This document shows positions 24,994 to 33,832 of a stretch of DNA of 64,000 nt, piece by piece. Below the pieces are notes generated by a model. That model did not search any database. It was not told the DNA's origin and saw nothing but the letters and a program-made list of their open reading frames with translations. A program made the translations under genes and the position numbers. The stretch is taken from NCBI RefSeq assembly GCF_029223865.1, contig NZ_CP119520.1, positions 3,410,001-3,474,000 on the forward strand, given 5' to 3'. The stretch's first letter is position 1. Each line of letters starts with the position of its first letter. The stretch comes from Telluria mixta (GTDB taxonomy: Bacteria > Pseudomonadota > Gammaproteobacteria > Burkholderiales > Burkholderiaceae_D).

Positions 24994-25022
24994 CATCTGG
25001 TTGTCAATGACGCCAGAACTAT

Positions 25023-26315
25023 TTACGCGAAGGTATCGACCACCCCGAGATCGCCGCTCCGTGCGATGCGCGTGGCTGGCCGGACCGTGGCTTCGCCCAC
25101 CACCGTGCCCGCATCGTTGCCGCCCTGGCCGCGACCATTGTTGCGCCGGCCGAAGCCGTTCGACGCCATCGCCTGGTCCTGCTGCGCCTGGCCGCCGTTC
25201 GACATGCCCGCGTTGACGGTCGCATTGCCCAGCGCGATGCCGCTCTCCTTCATCATTTCCTGCAGGCGGGGCAGGGCGTTTTCCAGCGCCTGGCGGACTT
25301 CCAGCTGGTTTGCCGAGAACGTCACGTCGGCCTGGCCGTTGGAGACGGACAGCACCACCTGCAGCGGACCCAGGTCCGGCGGGTTGAGGGTCAGCGACGC
25401 GGTCTGGTCCTCGGCACCGACCATGTAGATGACCTTCTGGCCGACCTGGTCGTTCCACGCATCCGTGCCGACGTGGGCCGACAGCTCTTCGCTGGCCGCA
25501 GCCGCGGCCTGGGCCGCTTCCAGCATGGCCGGCTGCAGCTGGGCCGCCGCGACGGTCGCCACCGGTGCCTGTTCCTTCTGGGCGAGCAGCGCGGCGTCGC
25601 GCGCCTGCTGCAGGCTGAATTCGGCGGGATCCAGCTGCGGCTTGACTTCCGCCTTGACATTGCCCAGCGCGGCGCGCAGGTCGGCCGAGGCCGCCGCCTT
25701 GTCCGCGCCGAGGTCGGCACCGGCGGCCGCGAGGGCCGGGTTCTTGATCGACGTGGCCGAGAAGGTCCTGGCGCCGGCTACGTCCGTGCCGGCTTCCTTC
25801 GACACCGACTTCATCGCGGCCTGCAGCGCGGCCAGCTGGCCGGCGTCCGTGCGCTTGCCCTTGCCGGACAGCGCGTCGAAAGCCTGGGCCGCGGTCGTCG
25901 TCTTGCCCGCGTCCGCGCCCGGCTTGTGCAGGCTTGCCATCAGCGCGAGCATCGCGCTGGCCGGGTCGCCCGCCTTGGCCGTGCTGTCGTCCTCGGCCTT
26001 GTCGTCGTCGGCCTTGGCGGTATCGTCCTTCGCATCGGCGGCATCCGCCTTGCTGTCGGCCGGCCTGGCGGCCTGCGGTGCGGCCTCGTCGGGCTGCGCA
26101 GACTTGTCCGCCTCGGCGGGCTTGGACGCCTCCTGCTTCGGGGCGGGCGCGGGGGCAGGTGCCGGCGCCGGCATGGACGCGAGTGTGCTGCGCTCCAGTT
26201 CGCCGCTCAGCATCGCGCTGAACTGGCTGCCGTCGCTGCCGCCATTGCCCGGGTTGTTCGGACGCTGGTTGATGCCGCTGGCCGTGTTGAGCTGGAGAGG
26301 GGAGGTCGTGTTCAT
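25023..26315 (-). CDS. fliK: FliK, hook-length control protein
   Basis: 430 residues. Molecular ruler, secreted during hook growth; its C-domain switches FlhB to filament export. The C-terminal Flg_hook domain (about 300-385) reads ASLTLNPPDLGPLQVVLSVS, DVTFSANQLEVRQALENALP and LQEMMKESGIALG. The N-terminal 280 residues are low-complexity Ala/Asp/Lys-rich (AADAKDDTAKADDDKAEDD, APAPAPAPAP), as expected for the disordered ruler part. Last gene of its operon, with a terminator behind it. A second FliK-like protein is at 33829-34932. Confidence 0.92.
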   Translation of the reverse strand: MNTTSPLQLNTASGINQRPNNPGNGGSDGSQFSAMLSGELERSTLASMPAPAPAPAPAPKQEASKPAEADKSAQPDEAAPQAARPADSKADAADAKDDTAKADDDKAEDDSTAKAGDPASAMLALMASLHKPGADAGKTTTAAQAFDALSGKGKRTDAGQLAALQAAMKSVSKEAGTDVAGARTFSATSIKNPALAAAGADLGADKAAASADLRAALGNVKAEVKPQLDPAEFSLQQARDAALLAQKEQAPVATVAAAQLQPAMLEAAQAAAAASEELSAHVGTDAWNDQVGQKVIYMVGAEDQTASLTLNPPDLGPLQVVLSVSNGQADVTFSANQLEVRQALENALPRLQEMMKESGIALGNATVNAGMSNGGQAQQDQAMASNGFGRRNNGRGQGGNDAGTVVGEATVRPATRIARSGDLGVVDTFA

Positions 26316-26345
26316 GTCGCTAGTCGCTCAGGTTGGGTGGCGCGG

Positions 26346-26786
26346 TCAGCGCCTGGCGCGGACCGTGCGGGCCGCGTGGTCGTCCATCATCTTCTGGTCG
26401 CGCTTGTTTTCGATCGCGAGTGCCTCGGCGGCCGCGCGTTCGTTCAGGGTCCGGTATGACAGGCGCTTGCGCTCGCTTTCCTGCCAGCCCTTCTTTTCCA
26501 TGTCGGCTTTGACACGCGCGTGCTTCAGCACTTCGCGCTGGCCGTCGATCGCCTGTTCCAGCTTGCCGAGGAAGGCGACGAAATTCTGGTACGCCAACGG
26601 GGTGATGCCTGCCATTTGCGCCGCGTCGAGCCGGTTCGCGTAGTCGTCGCGGTAGCCGAGCAGCATCTGCAGCTTCTGCTCTCCCTCGTCGACGGCCTTC
26701 AGCGCCGCGCCCAGGCGCTTCGCGCAGGCGTCGGACTCGCGCTGGGCGAGGTCGATCAGGGTGTCGAGTGCGGATGCGTTGGCCAT
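26346..26786 (-). CDS. fliJ: FliJ, export ATPase cofactor
   Basis: 146 residues. Coiled-coil protein that inserts into the FliI hexamer like a gamma subunit and contacts FlhA. Almost wholly helical and charged: LDTLIDLAQRESDACAKRLG, GYRDDYANRLDAAQMAG, YQNFVAFLGKLEQAIDGQRE. Size and position directly after fliI agree with the family. Gap to fliI is 36 bases. Confidence 0.93.
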   Translation of the reverse strand: MANASALDTLIDLAQRESDACAKRLGAALKAVDEGEQKLQMLLGYRDDYANRLDAAQMAGITPLAYQNFVAFLGKLEQAIDGQREVLKHARVKADMEKKGWQESERKRLSYRTLNERAAAEALAIENKRDQKMMDDHAARTVRARR

Positions 26787-26822
26787 GGTAGATCAAGTAT
26801 ACCGATGAGCTTTACCGGCCAA

Positions 26823-28211
26823 TCAGCCGAACAGCGAGGTCAATTCCCCCAAGCTCTGCAGCATGCCGACGTTGTCGTGGATTTCCTGGCACAGGAAGGC
26901 CTCGATCCGTTCGTTCAAGGCGATGGCCTTGTCCAGCACCGGGTCCGTGCCGGGCGCGTAGGCGCCCACGCTGATCAGGTCGCGCGAACGCTCGTAGCGC
27001 GAATACAGCTGTTTCAAGGTGCGCGCGGCCTGCTGGTGCTCGCGCGACGTGATGCCGTGCATCGCGCGCGAGATCGATTGTTCGATGTCGATGGCGGGGT
27101 AGTGGCCCGCCTCGGCCAGTTTGCGGTTCAGCACGATGTGGCCGTCCAGGATACCGCGCGCCGCGTCGGCGATCGGGTCCTGCTGGTCGTCGCCTTCCGA
27201 CAGCACGGTATAGAACGCCGTGATCGAGCCGCCGCCGGCCTGGCCGTTGCCCGCGCGCTCCACCAGCACGGGCAGTTTCGCGAACACGGACGGCGGATAG
27301 CCTTTCGTTGCCGGCGGTTCGCCGATGGCGAGGGCGATCTCGCGCTGGGCCATCGCGTAACGCGTGAGCGAATCCATGATCAGCAGGACGTTCCGGCCCT
27401 CGTCGCGGAAGTGTTCGGCGATGGCGGTGGCGTAGGCGGCGCCCTGCAGCCGCATCAGCGGCGGCGAGTCGGCCGGCGCGGCCACGACGGCCGAGCGGGC
27501 CAGGCCTTCCTCGCCGAGGATCTGCTCGATGAATTCCTTCACCTCGCGGCCCCGTTCGCCGATCAGGCCCACGACGATCACGTCCGCCGTCGTATAGCGC
27601 GCAATCATGCCCAGCAGCACGGATTTACCGACGCCAGTACCGGCGAACAGGCCGAGACGTTGCCCGCGGCCCACCGTCAGCATGGCATTGATGGCGCGCA
27701 CGCCGACGTCCAGCGTTTCCGAGATCGGTACGCGGTCGAGCGGGTTGATGGGGCGCGCGTTCAGCGGCCCCATGTGTTCCGTGGAGACGGGGCCCTTGCC
27801 GTCCAGCGGGCGGCCGGCGCCGTCGACGACGCGGCCGAGCAGGCCCCAGCCGACGGGCAGGTGACGCGCGCGGTCCATCGGCCGGCGGCGCGGATGCGTC
27901 ACGGTGCCGGGTTTCGGCATGCTCGCTTCGATCGGGAACACGCGCGAGCCGGGCACGACGCCTTCGACGTCCGACTGCGGCATCAGGAACAGGCGTTCGC
28001 CCTCGAAGCCGACGACTTCCGCCTCGATCCGGGCACCGGACGCGACCGGAATCATGCAGGCGGCGCCGACCGCGAGTTTCAGGCCGACACACTCCATCAC
28101 GAGACCGGCCACGCGCGTGACGCGGCCCGACACCTGCATCGGCTCGACGAGATCGACCACGCTGCCGCAGTCGTTCAGGTAAGCCTTCCAGCGGCCGGTA
28201 TGTGTGTTCAT
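26823..28211 (-). CDS. fliI: FliI, flagellum-specific export ATPase
   Basis: 462 residues from ATG 28211 ([12 protein letters not shown]), which overlaps the fliH stop by 4 bases (ATGA); the open frame runs further upstream but lies across fliH. Hexameric F1-beta-like ATPase that feeds substrates to the export gate. Walker A is [15 protein letters not shown]; Walker B region is [19 protein letters not shown]; the family block [19 protein letters not shown] is present. The C-terminal chaperone-binding helices are complete. Confidence 0.97.
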   Translation of the reverse strand: MNTHTGRWKAYLNDCGSVVDLVEPMQVSGRVTRVAGLVMECVGLKLAVGAACMIPVASGARIEAEVVGFEGERLFLMPQSDVEGVVPGSRVFPIEASMPKPGTVTHPRRRPMDRARHLPVGWGLLGRVVDGAGRPLDGKGPVSTEHMGPLNARPINPLDRVPISETLDVGVRAINAMLTVGRGQRLGLFAGTGVGKSVLLGMIARYTTADVIVVGLIGERGREVKEFIEQILGEEGLARSAVVAAPADSPPLMRLQGAAYATAIAEHFRDEGRNVLLIMDSLTRYAMAQREIALAIGEPPATKGYPPSVFAKLPVLVERAGNGQAGGGSITAFYTVLSEGDDQQDPIADAARGILDGHIVLNRKLAEAGHYPAIDIEQSISRAMHGITSREHQQAARTLKQLYSRYERSRDLISVGAYAPGTDPVLDKAIALNERIEAFLCQEIHDNVGMLQSLGELTSLFG

Positions 28212-28933
28212 TCCAGCCAGTCCAGGTCCTTGCCCAGCGCATGCGTCAGGCGCTGCCAGCGTGCGCCGATCTGGGCGTCGATCTGGTTGCTGGCCGTGTC
28301 CACGCGGCAGCCGCCGCGCGCGATGTTGTCGTCTTCGACGATGCGCCAGCCGTTCTTGTCCAGCTCGTGGCCAATGCCGCTGCGAACGATCAGCGCGTCT
28401 TCCGGATGCAGCATCAGCAGGGCCGGCTGTTGCAGGTTCGGCAGGTAGTCGATGGCTTCGCGCACGACGGGGATGATCAGGTCCGGCTTCACGTCGAACG
28501 CCGTGCGCACCATGCCGCGCGCCAGGTGCAGCGCGAGTTCCAGCACGTCGTTGGAGATGGCTTCGTCGGCTTGCGTGACGGCGTCGCCGAACGTCGTGGC
28601 GAGTTCGCGCAGGTGTTCCAGTTCCTCGGCCGCTTCGGCGCGGCCGAGCGAGAGTCCTTCCTCGTAGCCGGCGGCATGGCCTTCGGCCTGGCCCGCTTCG
28701 AGACCTTCCGCATAGCCTTCGTCGCGCGCGGCGGCGCGGATCGCTTCGAGCTCTTCCGCGGTCGGCAGCTGGATCATGGACTCCGACTGGGGCGGCGGTT
28801 CGTACGCGCGCGCGGCGGCCGCGGCAGCGGCGGCTTCGGCTTCGCGCTGGGCACGGACGCTGGGACGCTCGTCGCCGAACGACGTCATTTCCCAGCGTTG
28901 ATATGCAGACTGAAACTCTTTTGAGATAACCAT
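28208..28933 (-). CDS. fliH: FliH, FliI regulator / stator of the export ATPase
   Basis: 241 residues. Dimeric stalk that tethers FliI to FliN. The N-terminal half is Ala/Glu-rich coiled coil with the FliH small-residue pattern ([25 protein letters not shown], GxxxG spacing). The C-terminal domain is V-ATPase E-like ([22 protein letters not shown]). It overlaps fliI by 4 bases and fliG by one base (TGATG). Confidence 0.94.
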   Translation of the reverse strand: MVISKEFQSAYQRWEMTSFGDERPSVRAQREAEAAAAAAAARAYEPPPQSESMIQLPTAEELEAIRAAARDEGYAEGLEAGQAEGHAAGYEEGLSLGRAEAAEELEHLRELATTFGDAVTQADEAISNDVLELALHLARGMVRTAFDVKPDLIIPVVREAIDYLPNLQQPALLMLHPEDALIVRSGIGHELDKNGWRIVEDDNIARGGCRVDTASNQIDAQIGARWQRLTHALGKDLDWLE

Positions 28934-29943
28934 CAGACGAACGAATCCTCACCTTTGCCGCCCAGCACGATCTGGCCTTCGTCGGCGAGACGCCGGACGA
29001 TTTGCAGGATCTGCTTCTGCTGGGTTTCCACTTCAGACAGACGCACGGGACCTTTCGATTCCAGGTCTTCGCGCATCATTTCCGCCGCACGTTGCGACAT
29101 GTTTTTGAAGATTTTATCGCGCAAGTCCTGCGACGCGCCTTTCAATGCGATGATCAGCATCTCCGACTGCACTTCGCGCAACAGCAGCTGGATGCCGCGG
29201 TCGTCGATATCGATGATGTTGTCGAACACGAACATCTCGTCCATGATCTTCTGCGCCATGTCGTTGTCGTAGTTCTTGATGTTCTCCATGACCGAGCTTT
29301 CCTGCTCGCCGCTCATGAAGTTCAGGATCTCGGCCGCGGTGCGCACGCCGCCCAGCGACGACTTCTTGATGTTCTCGTTGCCCGACAGCAGCTTGGTCAG
29401 CACGTCGTTCAGTTCGCGCAGCGCGGCCGGCTGCACGCCGTCCAGGGTGGCGATACGCAGCACGACGTCGTTGCGCAGGCGGTCCGTGAAATGGGCCAGC
29501 ACTTCGCAGGCCTGGTCGCGCTCGAGGTGCACGAGGATCGTCGCGATGATCTGCGGGTGCTCGTTGCGGATCAGTTCCGCCACGGACGGCGAATCCATCC
29601 ACTTCAGGCTCTCGATGCCGGAGGCGTCCTTGCCGCCCAGGATGCGGTTCAGCAGCACGGCGGCCTTGTCGTCGCCGAGGGCCTTGGTCAGCACCTGGCG
29701 GATGTACTCGTCCGAATCGAGGCCGACGGTCGACTGCAGGTCGACGCGCTCGCGGAATTCGCCCAGCACCGTGAGGACTTCCTCGTGCTGCACGGCCTTC
29801 ATCTGCGCCATCGCGGCGCCCAGCTTGAGCACTTCGCGCGGGCCGAGGAACTTCATCACTTCGGCCGCTTCGGCCTCGCCCAGCGCCAGCATCAGGATGG
29901 CCGCCTTGGTCGTGCTTTCCTTGTCCTTGTCCTTGTCGCTCAT
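28933..29943 (-). CDS. fliG: FliG, flagellar rotor/switch protein
   Basis: 336 residues. Rotor protein touched by the stator; sits on the FliF ring. Three FliG domains are visible: N-terminal FliF-binding ([26 protein letters not shown]), middle ([23 protein letters not shown] with the EHPQ motif), and C-terminal torque helix ([23 protein letters not shown]) with the charged residues. Length is normal. Both ends overlap neighbours by one base (fliF before, fliH after). Confidence 0.97.
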   Translation of the reverse strand: MSDKDKDKESTTKAAILMLALGEAEAAEVMKFLGPREVLKLGAAMAQMKAVQHEEVLTVLGEFRERVDLQSTVGLDSDEYIRQVLTKALGDDKAAVLLNRILGGKDASGIESLKWMDSPSVAELIRNEHPQIIATILVHLERDQACEVLAHFTDRLRNDVVLRIATLDGVQPAALRELNDVLTKLLSGNENIKKSSLGGVRTAAEILNFMSGEQESSVMENIKNYDNDMAQKIMDEMFVFDNIIDIDDRGIQLLLREVQSEMLIIALKGASQDLRDKIFKNMSQRAAEMMREDLESKGPVRLSEVETQQKQILQIVRRLADEGQIVLGGKGEDSFV

Positions 29944-31628
29944 TATTCAGTCCCCAGCCATTCCTTGATCACGTTGGCCACGATACGCGGATCGTTCTTC
30001 GCCATGTCTTTCGCCATTTCCAGGTTGCTCTTGTAGACCTGGACCTTCTGGTGTTCTTCCGCCTCGCGCAGCACGCGGGCTTCTTCTTCGGGATCCGGCT
30101 CCGGTTCCGGTTCCGGCTCTTCCGGTTCCGGCTCGGGCGGGATCGCCACGGCTTCGTCGAACTTCTTGATCGCCGGCTTGAGCAGCGGCCGCACGAAGCG
30201 GAACCACAGGAAGGCCAGCACGAGGGCGATGAAGACGTAGCGTGCGATGTCCTTCGCCAGCGGCAGGTTGGCGGGATCCTTCCACCAGTCCGGCGCCTGC
30301 TCTTCCGGCTTGTCGACGCCGTCGAACGGGGCGTTCGTCACGTTCAGCGTGTCGCCGCGCGCCTGGCTGTAGCCCATGGCCTGCTTGACCAGTTCGTTGA
30401 TCTGCGCGACTTCGGCGGCGGTGAGCGGCTTGACGACGACCTTGCCCGTCTTCGGATCGATGCTGCGGCGGTAGTTCACCACCACGCCGACCGTCAGGCG
30501 CTGGATGCCGCCCATCGGCTTCTGCTCGTAGCGGATGGTCTTGTCGACTTCGTAATTGGTCGTGGCATCCTTGCGGCTCGGGCCGGTCGTCGTTGCCTGG
30601 CCTTGCGGCTGGGCGCCGCCTTCGAGCGGTGCGGTCGCCACGCCCGGCGGCTGGTTCGACAGCGCGCCCGGGATGCCGGACGGGTTCGTGCTGCCCGGAC
30701 CGGTCTGCTCGGACGTCTGCTGGCTGCGGATCGCCTGCGGTTCCGGCGGCGAGTTCGGCTTGTACATCTCGGCCGCGGTGTCGGTCTGGGCGAAGTCGAC
30801 TTCGGCCGTCGCTTCGGCACGCACGTTGTTCTGGCCCACGAGCGGGGCGATGATCGACTGGACCTGCTTGACGATGTTCTGCTGCAGCGCCTCGACGTAC
30901 TTCAGCTGGTTCGGGTCGAGCTGCTTGCCGTTCTTGTTCGCGCTGTCCGACAGCAAGGTGCCGTTCTGGTCGACGACGGTCACGTTGGACGGCGTCAGTT
31001 CCGGGATCGACGAGGCCACCAGGTGCACGATGGCGCTGACCTGGGCCTGGTCAAGGGCGCGGCCCGGTTGCAGGTTCAGCAGCACGGAGGCGGTCGGCTT
31101 CTGCTGGTCGCGCACGAACACGGACGGCTTCGGCAGCGCCAGGTGCACGCGGGCCGACGAGACGGCGGCCAGCGACTGGATCGAATTGGCCAGCTCGCCC
31201 TCCAGCGAGCGCTGGTAGTTGACCTGCTCGACGAATTGCGACGTGCCCAGCTTCTGGTTCTCGAGCAGCTCGAAGCCGACGTTGCCGGCGCGCGGCAGGC
31301 CTTGCTGGGCCAGCTTCAGGCGCAGGTCGTGGATGCGGTCGGCCGGCACGAGGATCGCGCTGCCGCTCTCGGAGAATTTGTACTTGACCCCCATCTGGTC
31401 GAGCGATGCGGTGATGGCGCCGCCGTCCTTGTCGGTGTAGTTGGAGAACAGCACCTTGTATTCCGGCGCTGACGTCCACAGCCACAATGCGGCGACGATG
31501 GCCACCACGCCGGCGATGGCGCCGCCGATGACGATGCGTTTACCGTTCGTCGTCTGCCAGAACTTCGGCTTCTCGTCGGCCGGGGTTGCGATGTCGCTGT
31601 CGAGGAGTTCTTCCGCTGTCGTTGCCAT
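29943..31628 (-). CDS. fliF: FliF, MS-ring protein
   Basis: 561 residues from ATG 31628 (MATTAEELLDSD); upstream in-frame ATGs at 31661 and 31682 have no better ribosome site and non-family residues. Forms the MS ring, the base for rotor and export gate. Helix 1 at about 33-52 (IVIGGAIAGVVAIVAALWLW), YscJ-like ring domain (ADRIHDLRLKLAQQGLPRAG, GTSQFVEQVNYQRSLEGELA), FliF C-domain, helix 2 (IARYVFIALVLAFLWFRF), then a cytoplasmic tail that binds FliG. The tail holds a Glu/Pro run (EPEPEEPEPEPEPDPEEE) coded by near-hexamer repeats. Confidence 0.96.
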   Translation of the reverse strand: MATTAEELLDSDIATPADEKPKFWQTTNGKRIVIGGAIAGVVAIVAALWLWTSAPEYKVLFSNYTDKDGGAITASLDQMGVKYKFSESGSAILVPADRIHDLRLKLAQQGLPRAGNVGFELLENQKLGTSQFVEQVNYQRSLEGELANSIQSLAAVSSARVHLALPKPSVFVRDQQKPTASVLLNLQPGRALDQAQVSAIVHLVASSIPELTPSNVTVVDQNGTLLSDSANKNGKQLDPNQLKYVEALQQNIVKQVQSIIAPLVGQNNVRAEATAEVDFAQTDTAAEMYKPNSPPEPQAIRSQQTSEQTGPGSTNPSGIPGALSNQPPGVATAPLEGGAQPQGQATTTGPSRKDATTNYEVDKTIRYEQKPMGGIQRLTVGVVVNYRRSIDPKTGKVVVKPLTAAEVAQINELVKQAMGYSQARGDTLNVTNAPFDGVDKPEEQAPDWWKDPANLPLAKDIARYVFIALVLAFLWFRFVRPLLKPAIKKFDEAVAIPPEPEPEEPEPEPEPDPEEEARVLREAEEHQKVQVYKSNLEMAKDMAKNDPRIVANVIKEWLGTE

Positions 31629-31796
31629 GTTGGGGGGAGGGAATGGGTGTATGAACGCCATTATGGAGCCGTACGGCAACATTCAAACCCCGGAATAAGG
31701 CCCTGTTTACGGCGCTGCTCGGGGGCAATCGTTGCCCGGGCGCTGATATTCTGACAGCCTGAATCGATTTGTTTGACAGGCACGGGGAGAACGGAC
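31629..31796. promoter_or_regulatory. Divergent fliF / fliE promoter region
   Basis: 168 bases between the divergent genes. A dyad GGGCAA-TCG-TTGCCC (31723-31737) sits near the middle and could be an operator for both promoters or a hairpin. No sigma-28 pair is found. GGGGAG at 31784-31789 is the ribosome site of fliE. Confidence 0.35.
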
Positions 31797-32183
31797 ATGA
31801 ACATCGGCGGCATCGACAGCAGCCGGATCGAAGCGATGATGGCGCAGCTGAAGTCGGCGGCACAGAAGCCGGCCGGCCCGGCATCGCCTGCGGAAGCGCT
31901 GGGCGGGCTGGGCGGCATCGGCAAGCTGGGGGCCCCGGATGCCGCCGAATCATCGACCAAGGTCAGCTTCTCGGATGCGCTGAAGGCGTCGCTGCAGAAC
32001 GTCAGCAACGCCCAGAACCAGGCGGACGACATGGGCAAGAAGTTCGCCGCTGGCGACGATTCCGTGAGCCTGTCCGACACGATGATCGCAATGCAGAAAG
32101 CGAGCATCAGCTTCCAGGCCACGGTGCAGGTGCGCAACAAGCTGGTGTCGGCTTATCACGACATCATGAACATGCAGGTGTAA
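31797..32183 (+). CDS. fliE: FliE, MS ring-rod junction protein
   Basis: 128 residues from ATG 31797 (GGGGAGAA just before); an in-frame ATG at 31773 would add 8 residues outside the family pattern. FliE is the first protein exported and links the MS ring to the rod. Family marks: NIGGIDSSRIEAMMAQLKS at the start and SDTMIAMQKASISFQATVQVRNKLVSAYHDIMNM at the end. Alone on the plus strand and divergent from fliF. Confidence 0.96.
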   Translation: MNIGGIDSSRIEAMMAQLKSAAQKPAGPASPAEALGGLGGIGKLGAPDAAESSTKVSFSDALKASLQNVSNAQNQADDMGKKFAAGDDSVSLSDTMIAMQKASISFQATVQVRNKLVSAYHDIMNMQV

Positions 32184-32190
32184 CCGGAAT

Positions 32191-32222
32191 ACCATCGCTC
32201 CCGCTTGCGCGAGAACGATGGT
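32191..32222 (+). terminator. Hairpin after fliE
   Basis: ACCATCG (32191-32197) pairs with CGATGGT (32216-32222), with a smaller inner CTC/GAG pairing, 7 bases after the fliE stop and followed by GTTTAG. It may terminate fliE. Its sequence also resembles dispersed CCCGC-TTGCG-CGGGAACGATG palindromes of this bacterial group, so it may be a repeat copy acting as terminator. Confidence 0.5.
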
Positions 32223-32669
32223 GTTTAGTGTCCAGCTTCGAGAACTCCATCCAGCCTTTCATCATCGGGCATACGCTACAGAGATAGTCGAACTGGATCC
32301 CCGCACGTGTCAATCACTGCCACGACTTGCCACGCCAACTTACTCGATTCATATCAGCCGCCACCACTTTTGCGGACGAACATGTCGCGGTTCTGCTATC
32401 GAAAATGTGAAGCAATGCTCATCATTTTTCTTCCTGCCCCGAATCGTCGTGCCGACCGTATTCGTACCTGACAGGCGTCACTTTCCCATCTGCCGCCGTA
32501 TAGTTTCTGCGGCAGCGCCCAACGTTACCGTCGGACTCGCCAAGGGTAGCGCAGTTTGCACCATTGAAGGCGCTGGATGCGAGCCGGTGCATCAGAACAA
32601 CTTTAAATGCTTACCTTTGGACCTGAAGGTAGATTGGAAGTTCATTTAGACGCAGGTTCTGGTCGTATG
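32223..32669. other. Gene-poor stretch between fliE and the brake gene
   Basis: About 450 bases, visibly less GC-rich than the flagellar genes. A 143-codon frame (32218-32649, plus) exists, but its translation has no domain pattern, a Cys/His/Arg-rich bias and no ribosome site, so I do not call it. No match to a known RNA or repeat is seen. Could be the remains of a lost gene. Confidence 0.4.
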
Positions 32670-32716
32670 CCTGACGATTGGATGCGGGACCGGGGTCCCG
32701 CGTTACCACCGTCAGG
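32670..32716 (-). terminator. Hairpin structure after the ycgR-type gene
   Basis: Inner perfect stem GCGGGACC/GGTCCCGC (32684-32691 and 32694-32701) within an outer CCTGACG (32670-32676) / CGTCAGG (32710-32716) pairing, 6 bases beyond the stop at 32722. A second CGTCAGG (32720-32726) overlaps the stop region and offers an alternative pairing. No T-run, so termination is likely but not certain. Confidence 0.5.
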
Positions 32717-32721
32717 ATACG

Positions 32722-33480
32722 TCAGGCAAGGCCGGCCAGGCGGGCGTTGCGCTCGCGTTCCAGCTTGGTGATGTAGCGCTGCACGGCGGCGAGGTTGCCG
32801 CGTGAGATGTCGATGAACTGGCAGCCCAGGCGGCGGCTCGTTTTGTTGTTGAGCAGCGTCATGTCGATCGAGTTGCGGACTTGCAACGAGCAGGTCACGG
32901 GCCCGATTTCCGGCAGGTCGATGCGGCAGTCCGGGAAGGTGTCGCCGATGGTCGTGCCGAGCTGCAGCTTGTTGTCGTAGATGGCGACGCCGCCGCAGCT
33001 GATGTCGGCCAGCGGGAACACGGCGGTGCCGCCGCCCAGTTCGGCCGGCAGGGGGATCGTCGCGCGCACGGGATTCGTCACCGGCGTCGGCATGCGGTAG
33101 AACTCGCGCCGCTGCAGGCGGATCAGGCTCGCGGGGATCGCGGCGGACAGCGCGGTGCCGCCTTCGAACTGCACCTCGCGCAGGTTGTCCAGGCCGAATA
33201 CGATGCGGATCTTGTCCAGCGACGTGTCGCACCGGACCGTGCCGGCCGCCACGATGCGCGTATTCTGCTCGAGGCTGACGGAGCGGTCGATGACGACGGT
33301 GCCCGTATCCGGATCGACATCCAGCAGCGACGTGACGCACACGTCGGCCTCGCCCTTGATCAGCATGCGGATCAGCTGGTTCTTTTCGGCGATCTGGCGC
33401 AGCAGGGCCACGATTTCCCTGGGCGACTCGACCTCGTAGTCGTGCCAGGCTTCTAATTCGGCGTCAGTGATTGCTTGCAT
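32722..33480 (-). CDS. ycgR: YcgR-type flagellar brake protein (YcgR-N + PilZ)
   Basis: 252 residues from ATG 33480 (MQAITDAELEAWHDYEV). When loaded with c-di-GMP, YcgR proteins bind the rotor/stator and slow swimming. The N-terminal YcgR domain covers about 15-115 (LLRQIAEKNQLIRMLIKGE). The PilZ domain (about 120-245) has the RxxxR motif in RREFYRMPTP and the DISCGG turn, both needed for c-di-GMP binding. It overlaps the preceding FlhB-like gene by 17 bases and closes the late operon. Two other c-di-GMP proteins are encoded in this locus. Confidence 0.92.
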   Translation of the reverse strand: MQAITDAELEAWHDYEVESPREIVALLRQIAEKNQLIRMLIKGEADVCVTSLLDVDPDTGTVVIDRSVSLEQNTRIVAAGTVRCDTSLDKIRIVFGLDNLREVQFEGGTALSAAIPASLIRLQRREFYRMPTPVTNPVRATIPLPAELGGGTAVFPLADISCGGVAIYDNKLQLGTTIGDTFPDCRIDLPEIGPVTCSLQVRNSIDMTLLNNKTSRRLGCQFIDISRGNLAAVQRYITKLERERNARLAGLA

Positions 33481-33832
33481 CTGTGTCAACCGGGGTGCTT
33501 TCTTGGGGTGGGAGGAGGCGGGCCGTGTCCGGTGCGGGCGGTGGTGTCTGCCCGGAAACTTGCGCTGATTCAATATAATAGAGCCACGCCAATAGTTCGG
33601 CAATGGCGCGGTAGAGGGTCGGCGGGATCTGGCGGTCGAGGTCGACTTTCATCAGCAACGCCACCAGTTCCTTCGATTCGTGCACGAACACGCCGGCCTC
33701 TTGCGCGCGGCCGATGATCTGTTCGGCGACAAGCCCCTTGCCCTTGGCAACGACCTTCGGCGCGGCATCGCCGGCGCCGTACGCGAGCGCGACGGCGCTC
33801 TGGCGGCGCGTCGGCTTATCCTTGTCCATCAT
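33464..33832 (-). CDS. FlhB C-terminal-domain-like protein (FlhX type)
   Basis: 122 residues, no membrane helices. Residues of about 10-90 match the cytoplasmic part of FlhB that follows its self-cleavage site: QSAVALAYGAGDAAPKVVAKG, EAGVFVHESKELVALLMKVDLD and IPPTLYRAIAELLAWLYYIE. The NPTH cleavage motif itself is absent. Full FlhB is the substrate-specificity switch of the export gate; stand-alone C-domains are known in some flagellated bacteria and can replace the cleaved fragment. The gene directly follows a FliK-like gene (overlap of a few bases), FliK being the partner of FlhB. Role inferred. Confidence 0.85.
   Translation of the reverse strand: MMDKDKPTRRQSAVALAYGAGDAAPKVVAKGKGLVAEQIIGRAQEAGVFVHESKELVALLMKVDLDRQIPPTLYRAIAELLAWLYYIESAQVSGQTPPPAPDTARLLPPQESTPVDTDASNH

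Noticed and set aside
32218..32649. 143-codon frame after fliE
   Set aside because: It begins inside the hairpin after fliE, has no ribosome site, odd composition and no recognisable domain.
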